Source of the DNA: Strigamia acuminata
Taxonomy: Eukaryota; Arthropoda; Chilopoda; Geophilomorpha; Linotaeniidae
Direction: 5' to 3'
Assembly: GCA_949358305.1 (NCBI GenBank)
Contig: OX442320.1
Coordinates: 12,168,259-12,232,258 of the forward strand
DNA length: 64,000 nt
The translations under genes were made by a program, and so were the position numbers. Below the pieces are notes generated by a model. That model ran no database searches and was not told where the DNA came from. It was given only the letters and a program-made list of their open reading frames with translations. Shown one piece after another: positions 41,725 to 52,800 of the stretch. Every line of letters starts with the position of its first letter. Position 1 is the stretch's first letter.

Positions 41725-44700
41725 GTACTGCCTTGAATATATGCCGGGATGTTATCAATCTTCCGGGCCCCATGTGTGTTTGATTTTAGTCCTAATTTTG
41801 GTGTATTTTTTTTTTTTTGCCTTGGTTTTTCTCGTTTCTTGGAGAGTGCTGAGGCATGCCGAGGTGTTCTCGGGCGTGTGCGCCTGTTGAAGATCGAGCG
41901 TTTCATATTTTGTGTTTAATAAGCCTACCGTGGTGCCTCGAGCGTTTATTAATTTCTCCACTCGAGGCACTTCACTAACACCTCCCCGGTGTTTAAACGA
42001 GTAGCGGCGCTTATTTGACCCCGGTGTTTACTGTTTAAAATTGTCGTGTGTTTTCAAAGTTCTTAATTTGTTTAAAAGCAAACAAAATGGATATTTGTTA
42101 ATTTTTATTTGATTTTATCAATTTCTATTGGTTTCTTGCTGATTTTTAATCGGTTTTTCTCTATTTGTGACAATTTTTGCCAATTTTAATCGTTATTTGT
42201 CATTCTGAATTGATTATTGTCCGATTTCAGTCGATTTTTGTTGATTTTTAATCATGTTTGTTCGTTTTTAATCAATTTTTGTCCCATGCCTTACGATCAG
42301 TTCGAATAATTGACACCATACTGTGCTGTTACTCGTATTCAAGATGGCGTCGCAAACTCAAGGCCGAATTCCGCTGATTTCATTTATTGCGACTGTTTGC
42401 GCTCCATACGTGTGAAAAGGATTATGGGAAAAATCCTCAATGCAGGCCATTTTGGTGTTAAATGAGCGAGGAAGGCAGGAGATGAGGAAAATTTGTAAAA
42501 TTTCAAAAAAAAGCTAAACAATCAAAATTTACATGAAGATCAATATTTCTGGCTCGAAATGCATGTATCAGCAATTTCGGGATATTTTCGGGGTGAAATT
42601 GACTCGTTCGGAACACTGGGAAGGAACCCCACCCCGCATTCCCCATGCGTCGGCGCGCGCGTAGACGAAAATTCAAATCCAGGTGTTCAGACGGCCCCAC
42701 GTTATTTTCGGGTTCCAAGTTGGGTTTCACAAATGTACCGTATTGCCTCGAATAAACGCCGGGACGTTTATTAAACTTCTCGTGTGTGTTTAATTTTGAT
42801 CCGCATTTAACTGTTTTTTTTTTCACCGAAAGTTACTTCATTTTTTATTAACATGGAAAAAGAATGAACCTTTACAAAATACTAATAATAACGTTATAAT
42901 AAGCAGTTACAATTGAAATTAAAACAACATTTTTTTTTTAATTAGAAACCAAAGCAGAATCATCCCTAAATTCTGACACGGCGTTGTCAAACAAACAGTT
43001 GGCGCCAAAACGAGAAATTAGGCAACAAAACATTTTGAATGCTACAAAAACACATTAAATAACCATAAAACAAATAAAAATAAATACAACAGCTAAACCA
43101 AATTGTAATAAACAAGACAGCAAAGTGCGGGAGTGAGTGACAACGCCGAAAAAACGCCCGAAAACGCCCCAAGAACGCACCAAAACGCCCCAAGAACGCA
43201 CCAAAACGCCAGATAACCGTGCAACTTGAGGCAAAAAACATGCGAACATAATTTTTTGCTTTGAGTGGCACGATTTTCAGGCTTTTTGGAGCATTTTGAA
43301 GCGTTTTGGGGCGTTTTAGAACGTTTTTGCTTATTTTTTAGCATTCTCATGCGAGCTCGCGCGTGCAGGCGAGAAAAAAACAAACTTATTTCTTCAAGAG
43401 TTAAAAAAAAAATAACCCTAACCAGGAAATTACTGTAAAAACAACGGCTTGCCTCGAATAAACGCCGGGGCGTTTACTAATTTTCAAGACTGGAAGTGAG
43501 GCGAGATGTTGTTTGCTTTATTTGTTAAAACAAATTAGGCGTCACTAATTCACCTGTATTAGGGTTTCGGTTCTGAGAAACCGGACGAGGAGTCACAATA
43601 ACGGGACACGGGAAATTTCAAAACTTACCGGTTCCGTCAAAACGCCATTGAAACGTTACATTTTTATAGCGTGTCAATGATAAAAATGGTCATTTTGGAT
43701 GAAAAACGGCCATTTTGGATGAAAAATGGCCATTTTTACTATAAAAAATGGCTGAAAATGGCCATTTTTACTATGACAAATGGCTGAAAATGGCCATTTT
43801 AATAAAAAAAGGCCATTTTTACTTCGAAAATTGGCTAAAAATGGCCACTTGAGTCAGTGACAACGCCAAAAAACGCGTGCAAACGCCTGCGAACGCCCCA
43901 AAACGCCCCAAAACGCCAGATGACAATGCAACTTGAGGCATAAAACTTGAAAACACAATTTTAAACGTCACAAAAGTTGAAACAAAGATGAAAAATTAAT
44001 TTTTTGCCTCAAGTTGCGCGATTTTCAGGTCTTTTGGAGTGTTTTTGAGCATTTTTTGGCGTTCTCAGCGGCGTGTTTGCCTCAAATAAACGCCGGTTTA
44101 AACAAAAAATGACGTCATTTTTGGTTTAAAATTGAAGTAAAACACAAAATATTTTAGTTTTTAAATGCAACTGGTCTAAATTTTGTCAAATGTTGTCATA
44201 CTTCTTGAAAGTCATCATTTATTGATAAAAAATTTGAAAATTTACCTAATTGTAGCATGTATTTGTGGTTAGTTTTGATTTGAATTCAAACTGTAATTTT
44301 TTGCTTCGAGTTGCGCGATTTTCAGGCGTTTTGGGGCGTTTTTGAGCTTTTTTTGGCGTCCTCAGGCGAGCTCGCGCGTGCACGTCACAAGTAACCCTAA
44401 TCAGGAAAGAACCTACAAAAACTATGGCTTGCCTCGCATAAACGCCGGGGCGTTTATTCATTTTCAAAAAGACAAATGAAATGGATAAATAAAGAAATTA
44501 GCGGGGAAATCCAACATGGCGCCCACTTCAAATCCGCTAGAGCGGCAAAACACGACATTTGAATTTCAACACAAGAATAAAATCAAGAATACACACTGTA
44601 TTGAATAAAATAACATTAGGAAATGTAATTTCCTACAACAAAAGCACTATTTATTAAAAGAACACTTGAAAATAATCGTTTGCCGAACGGAATGAACTCG

Positions 44701-46110
44701 GTCAGCAGCGCACAAGTGCGTACCGACAACAAACGCTCGAAACGACAAAACGACCGTTCCGGGACAAAAATAAAGCAAACCAATCGACAGATCACCCCCA
44801 AATTAGTCTAAATCAATTCTAAAACCTATCCATAACACAAGAATAAGGTCCAAACAAAAGGTTAGAAGTTTGAACACAACCGAACTAGATTAAGAAATAT
44901 GACGTCACGCGTCTTACGCAAGTGATCTGTAAATCGACGGATGCACTAAAAATCATCCAAAATCACACAAAATGAGCAAGAATTAAAGAAATAAGACACA
45001 GAGAAGTAATAAAACTTTAAATAGCAATGAATAAAGATAATATCAATATCATAGACACTAAAATTCATGAAAACACTGTAACTTTTAATAAATCACAAAA
45101 AATGAAAGTTTAATATGTAAAAATATCTAAAAAGCTGAAATTCAAGAAAAGCAAAAATTAAAGACACTTTGTTAACTTTAATTAAGACAATAAATGACAT
45201 AAAATCCGGACACAACAATTATTCCATTTTGGATGAAAAACGGCCCTTTTGGATGAAAAACGGCCATTTTGGATGAAAAACGGCTAAAAATGACCATTTT
45301 TCTATGAAAAATGGCTAAAAATGGCTAAAAATGGCCATTTGATTGAATGACAACGCCAAAAAACGCCCAAGAACGCCCGCAAATGCCTAAAAATGCCTAA
45401 AAACGCCCCAAAACGCAAAATGACAATGCAACTTGAGGCAAAAAACATGAGAACACAATTGTAAACGTTACAAAAGTTGAAACAAAAATAAACAATTAAT
45501 GTTTTGCCTCGAGTTGCACGATTTTCAGGCGTTTTGGAGTATTTTTTGGCGTTCTCAGGCGTACTCGCGCGTACACGTCACTGCCGAGTAAAAAAAACAT
45601 ACTTATTTCTTCAAGAGTTAAAAAGGAAGTAACCCTAATCAGGAAAAAAAATGCAAAAACAATGGCTTGCCTCGAACAAACGCCAGAAGTGAGGCGAGAT
45701 GTTGTTTGCTTTATTTATTAAATCAAATTAGGCGTTGCTAATTCACCTGTATCTCTTAGTTCGACGTAAGAACACGCGCTTTTTTTAAAATGAAAGCCCA
45801 AGTTGGGTTTCATAAACGTACCGTATTGCCTTGAATAAAAGCCGGGGTGTTTATTAATTTTTAAGACCAGAAACGAGGCGAGATCACGACTCAAGATTAA
45901 GCGAGAAGAAATAAACGTGTTTCTTCTAAAGGAAGTAACCCTAATCAGGAAAAACTTACATAAACAATGGTTTGCCTTGAATAAACGCCGGGGCGTTTAT
46001 AAATTTTCAAGACGGGAGGCAAGGTGAGATGATGATGCGGTGCGACGCGAATAAAAGCCCAAGTTGGGTGTTGCCTCGAATAAACGCCGGGGCGTTTATT
46101 AATTTTCAAA
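41725..46110. repeat. Cluster of short palindromic repeats
   Basis: About nine copies of GCCTCGAATAAACGCC followed by (GG)GGCGTTTATT, at about 41729, 42745, 43451, 44079, 44431, 45664, 45828, 45973 and 46072. The best copies are 10-base palindromes (AATAAACGCC / GGCGTTTATT). Between them lie larger modules with AAAATGGCCATTTTT strings, ACAACGCC-AAAACGCC strings and an inverted pair GCAACTTGAGGCAAAA / TTTTGCCTCAAGTTGC. Confidence 0.75.
42100..42285 (-). repeat. Outer inverted repeat, right copy
   Basis: Reverse-complement partner of 33745-34000, diverged but colinear over about 180 bp. Confidence 0.7.
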
Positions 46111-47828
46111 ACCGGAAATGAGGCGAGATCAAAACGCCATTGAAACGTTACATTTTAATAACGTTTCAACGATAAAAACGGCCATTTTTGATTAAAAAAA
46201 CGACTAAAAATGGCCATTTTACTATAAAAACGGTGAAAAAAAAACATTTTTACTCTGAAAAATGGCTAAAAATGGCCATTTTGACGAAAAACGGCCATTT
46301 TTACTACGGAAAATGCTAAAATTGGCCACTTGAGTGAGTGACAACGCCAAAAAACGCCTGCGAACGCCTGCGAACACATAAAAACACTCCAAAACGCCAG
46401 ATGACAATGCAACTTGAGGCAAAAAACATGAGAACACAATTTTAAACGTCACAAAAGTTGAAATAAAGATGAAAAATTAATGTTTTGCCTCGAGTTGCGC
46501 GATTTTCAGGCGTTTTTGAGCGTTTTTTAGCATTTTTTGGCGTTCTCAGGCGTGCTCGTGTGTACACGTCACTGCCGAAGAAAAAAACAAACTTATTTCT
46601 TTTAGTTAAAATGTATTTCAAGCTTTAACAGGGGTTTAAACAGAAAATGACATCATTTTTAGTTTAAAATTGAAGTAAAACACAAAATATTTTAGTTTTT
46701 GAATGCAACTGATCCACGTTATGTCAAATGTTTCCATTACTTCTTGAAAGCCAAAAAATTTGAAAATTTAGCTAATTTCAGCATGTATTTGTAGCTAGTT
46801 TTGATTTGAATACACACTGTAATGTTTTGCCTCGAGTTGCGCGATTTTCAGGCGTTTTGGGACGTTTTGGAGCAAAAAAAACAAACTTAATTCTTCAAGA
46901 GTTAAAAAGGAAGTAATCCTAATCAGGAAAAGCCCACAAAAAACAATGCAAGATCACGCGGTACGACGCACGGACTCCCAGCGCACGGAATGCACGGACT
47001 TTCTGTGGACTTCCCGTGCACGGAAGACCGGCGCGGACATTTCCATTGGAGACCAGCGCAGAATTACCTACAGGCAATTCCGAATCAAAGGCTTCTTTAT
47101 GGTTTATACATTACTTTGCAGTAGGTATGCCTGGCCTTGATTTGAAAGTGCAGTAAATTCTGCTGAATGCAGTGTTTTAAACTCGCAGCAATTGCGATGG
47201 TGCCAACTATTGGAAAATAAATTTAAAATGTAAAACCAAAGAATTTGTAAAAAAAATTTGTTTTAATCAATTGCAATAATGATATTCTACTTAATTGTTG
47301 GATTATGAAACGTGAAACCAATCCCATGATTAGGAAATATAAATTTTATTAAATTCATCGTGTATCTCACATCTCACATTCACTGCCATTTACTTAGTGT
47401 CATCCAAAAATCAGGTTTTATCAAATCCTGAGGTTATTCTAGTACGTCTTAACTGCCCGGCAGGTCGCGCAACCTGTGGAGCAACAATTGATGTAAATAG
47501 TGCAAGCAGCACGCACGGGAAAGTGCGCACTGATGGGTCCATGCCAGTGCAAGTACATTGGGTAATGTATTATTGCGAGCGCGCGTGTTTTCACACGATT
47601 ACAATGTGCTGATTAAACCAACAGCATTATAGAAGCATTATAGACTGATTATATTGTATAATTTTTATTTTAACAAAACCCTGAATTTTATTTCTAATCG
47701 GTTTTTTTTTTTATTGACGCGCACAGAAGCGTTGTAGCATGTTCACACAATGTGGAATTTGCAAATTTGAGAAAGCGGCTTTCCCAAGGTTGATAAAACG
47801 CGCGCGATCAAGCGGAATATACAAATAA

Positions 47829-49802
47829 GTGAAATCCGCAAAATCAGCCATGAGACTGCGAACAGGGGGTCAAGGTATAGGCCGCCGTAATGTTAAAAAT
47901 AGGGTCCCTTTCGCACTCCGAGAAATCCGCATGCGCGCCATAAGGATATTGGACGAGCCAGTCGAAATCCAGAACGAATTCCTGGAAGCCTTCCAGCAGG
48001 ACCGTCGAAATAATAAGGGTCAACAGTCGTGGGCAATCGCCCAATCCTTTGCTACGAGAGCTGGCCACACCAGTCAAACCCCAAAGGATCCTAACGCAGA
48101 GATGATTAGACTGATAAATCAGCGAAACCACCTCAGAAACCAGCAAGGACGGAACAGGTTGGCAATGCCAAGCCTCGAAGATATCCAGACGGTACAAGCC
48201 AACGTCGAAGCAGCAAACGAGGCGGAAAGAATTAAAATACAAGCCGCCAACGAAGTCGACCGAGAAGCCGCAAGACTAAAGACACAACTTTACAGCGGGA
48301 GAGGGTCGACCATTTTGATCGGACAGAAGAACGGGGTCCTAAATGGAACAGCCATAAACGGAATTTTCCCCCCCGGAACACAACTGACCGAGTCGCAACC
48401 AAACTCGACAACACCGACCTTGACCGACCCGAACTCAACCAACGGTAATTTCCAACGATTTGCGCCACAAAATGGAGCTACGTCCCCGAACTGTGGGAAT
48501 CAATACCAAGCCGATCCCATAATGGAAGCTAGATTGAGAGCACTCGAGGAACGAGCACGCGCCGACTCCCAGGTCAACCAAAATCGAAATCTGAGAAATC
48601 GCCCAAGACAAAACGAGAGCCTTCTTCGAAAATATTCCGCCGATCAATGGGCCTTAGAACAAAAGGACCGAAACATAAAATGGTCACAGTTGCGACTGAT
48701 GAGATTCGACGGAACCTGGAGGGCCGGCAATAAATTCTTAGACGAAGTGGCACTCACCATTTCACGACTCGGAGCCGAACCCGACGAGATGGTAACAAAA
48801 GGGCTACCCGAAATGTTAGTAGGGGAAGCCAGAGCCTGGTATGTGGAAGCAAAATTAAAAACTTGGGAACAGTTTGTCGTCGCTTTCAACAGTCAGTACG
48901 GCGAGACCCAAAAAGAAATTAGACAGAGAGTCAGTCTCATGCTACAAGCCGCAGGAGAAGAATTACGAGCCTATTTCCGACGAGCGAAAAGTTTGTTCAA
49001 CGAGTTGGATACGCCACTCGACGAATATGCGCAAAACGTGATTTTCGAAAAAGGGTTAAACGACACCTCAAAGAAAGTACTGAGAGATATGAACGCTCCC
49101 ACAGCAGATAGTTTCGAACAGCTGCTAAAATTTGTAAATGACTATCACGAAGAAGTAGACGATCGTTATACGGAGGCCCTGACGCCCGAACAGAGGACAC
49201 AAACGCAACTCCGCATACAGCGTATCCATGCGAAAAATCATGACGCAGGGAGACTGATCCAGTCGCGTAGCTTCCTGAACGGGGAAATCGAGGCCGCACC
49301 TCCGAAAAAGGCGAACGATAAAGCCACCTCGAACCCGATACCGGCTCCAAAAGCTTACAAAGCCAGTACAAACTCCGACGCAACTAATCTCGAAGAAGGG
49401 AGGGAAAGTGAAGAAAACAACTCCGAGCAAAACTCAGGAGGAGATACCAGCGATAGCCAACAAGAAGAAGAGATTCTCCACGCTAACATGGGGAAAGAAA
49501 TCGCCCCCAGCTACCGACCCCGAATGAAGACCGCGAATAAAACGGAGCACCACAACCCAAAAAGCGAAAAACCCTACGAGAAAAAAGAGTTCGTGAGACG
49601 ACCGTACCCGAAAACAGATAACTCCACCACAAAACCTTGTAATTACTGTAACGAGGTGGGACACTGGAGAAGAGATTGCCCAAAACGAAAGAAGAGGAAG
49701 GAAGAGAAGGAAGCCGCCAAAAACGACGCATTGTTAGAAAAGCTAACAGCCAAATTCGAAGAACTGACAAAAAACTGGTTAAAGCAGACAGAGAAAAAAT
49801 AA
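47829..49802 (+). CDS. gag: Gypsy gag (capsid and nucleocapsid)
   Basis: Open for 657 codons; the first ATG is at 47850. A long helical N-terminal part is followed by the capsid (retrotransposon gag) region around FDGTWRAGNKFLDEVALTIS, EARAWYVEAKLKTWEQFVVA and ELRAYFRRAKSLFNELDTPL. An acidic linker leads to one nucleocapsid zinc knuckle, CNYCNEVGHWRRDC (about residue 603), flanked by basic residues. The ORF ends TEKK-stop inside the loop of the frameshift hairpin. Its N terminus was separated from the ORF at 32.7 kb by the nested insertion, and the two parts are in different frames if joined at the shared 10-mer. Confidence 0.85.
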   Translation: MKSAKSAMRLRTGGQGIGRRNVKNRVPFALREIRMRAIRILDEPVEIQNEFLEAFQQDRRNNKGQQSWAIAQSFATRAGHTSQTPKDPNAEMIRLINQRNHLRNQQGRNRLAMPSLEDIQTVQANVEAANEAERIKIQAANEVDREAARLKTQLYSGRGSTILIGQKNGVLNGTAINGIFPPGTQLTESQPNSTTPTLTDPNSTNGNFQRFAPQNGATSPNCGNQYQADPIMEARLRALEERARADSQVNQNRNLRNRPRQNESLLRKYSADQWALEQKDRNIKWSQLRLMRFDGTWRAGNKFLDEVALTISRLGAEPDEMVTKGLPEMLVGEARAWYVEAKLKTWEQFVVAFNSQYGETQKEIRQRVSLMLQAAGEELRAYFRRAKSLFNELDTPLDEYAQNVIFEKGLNDTSKKVLRDMNAPTADSFEQLLKFVNDYHEEVDDRYTEALTPEQRTQTQLRIQRIHAKNHDAGRLIQSRSFLNGEIEAAPPKKANDKATSNPIPAPKAYKASTNSDATNLEEGRESEENNSEQNSGGDTSDSQQEEEILHANMGKEIAPSYRPRMKTANKTEHHNPKSEKPYEKKEFVRRPYPKTDNSTTKPCNYCNEVGHWRRDCPKRKKRKEEKEAAKNDALLEKLTAKFEELTKNWLKQTEKK

Positions 49803-49815
49803 TAAATCTGTCTGC
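49769..49815 (+). promoter_or_regulatory. -1 ribosomal frameshift signal between gag and pol
   Basis: Slippery heptamer A AAA AAC at 49769-49775, correctly placed on gag codons (ACA AAA AAC). An 8-nt spacer is followed by a perfect 9-bp stem: GCAGACAGA (49784-49792) pairs with TCTGTCTGC (49807-49815). The gag stop codons lie in the 14-nt loop. The pol frame is -1 relative to gag and is open from 49676. Confidence 0.88.
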
Positions 49816-52800
49816 ACGCCCGGAAGACCAAACCCCAAAATTTACCAAGAATACGACAATTAACCAGGCAATTAACGAAGTAATTACGGAAGAAGTAGTC
49901 AAATTAAAACTCAAATTAAAAGAGAAAAAATCGAAAGAAATTGAAACAAATAATAAAGAAATTAGCGACTCAAGTTCGGAAGACGAATTAAAAGCCAAAT
50001 GGATAAACACCAATTGGTTAGAAAAACAAATAAAAGAATTACAGAAAAAGGTCGTTTATTTCACTACGGCTTACTTCACCACAGAAAAACGCGAATATAG
50101 TGGCCCAACCACTAATACGGCGGACGGCGAAAAAATAGCCGAAACATTCCAAGAATTACCTCACGCCTACGAGGAGGCCCCACCTCGAAAGAAACGCATT
50201 TTACATTGTAATTTGGTTAAAGAGCGGAAGGACTCACTCGCAATGTTAACAATCAAGTTTAACGACAAAAAATTCATCGGTTTGTTGGATTCGGGAGCCG
50301 ACCGGTCCTTTATCTCTTCAGATCTATACGAGTCGCTGGACAAAAAACAACGCGACAAACTACGGGGAATAAGCGAAAATGTGGCCGTAAAAACCGCTGC
50401 TGGAGAAGTGCGTCCAGTAGGGGTACTGACAACAAAAGTCATATGGGAGGGAGGCGTAATAACCCACCCTTTCATCGTTTTACCAACCTACGACACGGTC
50501 CTACTCTTGGGTATGGACATCATGGCCATAATGGAGATCCAGCCCAACCCCATAACGAGGTCCTGGAACTATATCGATAAACGCGAGGACCCCCGACTAA
50601 TGACAGTACCTACCGAACTCCTAGATTCAAACGACGAAGAGGACGAATGGAAAGGCGGAAATTTGAAGCAATTCGTACAAGATTACGATTTCAAATCTTT
50701 TAACGCCCGACTCCAAGAAGGAAATTTGGCTCACAATTTGGCCATGGACGCGAACCTAGGAGAAACCCAGACTAAATTACTTGAAGAAATGCTACAAAAA
50801 CATCGAAAAATCCTGACTAAAGAACCGGGAAAGACAAATTACGTAAAACACGAAATAGAATTAAGTACGGATAAGCCAGTACGAGTTCCATTCAAGGGCA
50901 TGAACCCCCAAAAACGCGAAATCGTCAAGACGATCTGTCAAGACTTACTGGACAAGGGGATAGTGTCCGAGGCATTAGGAGAATATGCGATGAGAATCGT
51001 GCTCGTCATGCGTGCAGGATCGGAACCCAGACTGTGTATCGATTATCGACCTCTAAACGCCATTACCGTTATCGACCCCGTCCAGATGCCATCAATCGAA
51101 GCTATTCTTCGAGAACTAGCCCCATTTAATTGGGTAACAACGATGGATCTGTCGAAAGGATATTGGCAGGTCGAACTCCGTGCCGAAGACAAAGAAAAAA
51201 CCGCTTTCTGGTCCCCGATGGGCAGATTAATGTTTAATGTCATGCCATTTGGCCTAGTAAATGCCCCGGCAACATTTCAACGATTAATCGAGAAGGTTTT
51301 GGGCGACGCGCTACATAAATACGCCTGGGCTTACCTGGACGATATTATTATTGTTTCCCAGACTTTTGACGAACACATCAGACATATCGACGAAGTAATA
51401 CGTCGTTTAGCAAAAGCCGGACTCCACATACACCCCGGAAAGAGCCAGTTTTGCCGAAAAGAACTTGCGTTTCTTGGATACAAAGTTGGAGTCAATGGCT
51501 TATCCATAGACCCAAAGAAAGTACGAGCAATCACCGATTTTCCAGCACCTACGGACGTGAAAGGGGTACAACGTTTTTTAGGAATGGTAAATTTCTTCGG
51601 CCGACTCCTGCCACATTTAGCGGAAGTCGCGGCCCCAATCACCGATCTTTTAAAGACTGTCCAGAAAATAAATCCAAAGGAGGACCCGCCGAAAGACCCC
51701 GAAATCAAATTTAACTGGACCAGCCATTGCGAAGCAGCGTTTGACAAAATCAAACAAATGCTAATCGACACCAAAACCATCCCTCTCCCCGACTTGAATC
51801 GCGAATTTATCTTACATACGGATGCGAGTAAAATCGGATTGGGGGCTGCGTTGATGCAAATGCACGAAATCGACGGCATACATCAAGAAGTACCCACGAT
51901 CTTTATCAGCCGGAAAATTCAAGCCGCCGAGAAAAATTACTCAGCGACAGAGCTCGAATGCTTGGCAATCGTATGGGCAGTTCGTAAATTCAGGCCTTAC
52001 CTCGAGTTTACAAAATTTACCGTCCAGACCGACCATCAGGCATTAAGGTGGTTCATGGGCCTGAAAGAACCTTCGGGCCGGATGGCTCGATGGCAATTAG
52101 AGCTCATGGCTTACGACTTACAAATCGAGTACAAGCCAGGGAAGTATAACACAGTCGCCGACGCGCTCTCTAGAGCTCCCGCCTCAGAACCCGACGAGCC
52201 AGACGACGACGGCGACGACGATTCTCGGATAGCTTACTGTCCCACCCCGATCAGGAAGTGGGAATTCAGAAAACAGAATGAACTGCCGAAAGAAAAGTTG
52301 GAATCTTCCGATGAAAAATACGTCGGATATTGGATGAGGGCATATCAATCGGCAAAAGATGCCAGACCAAATTACGACTTATCCATCGAACCCAGAGTCT
52401 CGGATAAATTTGTGCGAGCTTTCGTTACACACGTGAGTAAAGGCACGAACTGTGTCCCACCTACTCGCGAGGAACTCGTCGAAGCTCAGAAGAACGACAC
52501 CGCCTTCTGTAAAAGGTTCTATGACTACTTGACCAACGAGACTTTCCCTGGCGACGTCTACAGCGAAGAATCCAGAGAAGAGTTCAAAATTAAGGCTTCC
52601 GCTTATCTGATAGACGATGGCCTACTTTTAAAGTACCATCCGAACTTTCGGGACGACTTGACAGAGTCAGGGAGTTCAATTAAAGTCGTAATTCCGAGAA
52701 AAGTTCGAACACAAATTCTGTGGATGGTACACGGCCACCCTCTAGCCGGACACGCCGGCGTGGCAAGGACTCTCTACCGGGCCAGTCAACTGTACTATTG

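Larger units (their letters stand above)
33427..47830. mobile_element. 14.4 kb of nested repeats inside gag
   Basis: The two gag parts are separated by DNA without retroviral genes. The 10-mer GAAATCCGCA stands at both edges (33417-33426 and 47831-47840), a possible target duplication, though no terminal repeats are seen at these edges. Inside are an outer inverted repeat (33745-34000 with 42100-42285), a 5-kb palindrome, a duplicated arm, a MITE and a cluster of short palindromes; 46950-47830 holds nothing I recognise. Confidence 0.55.
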
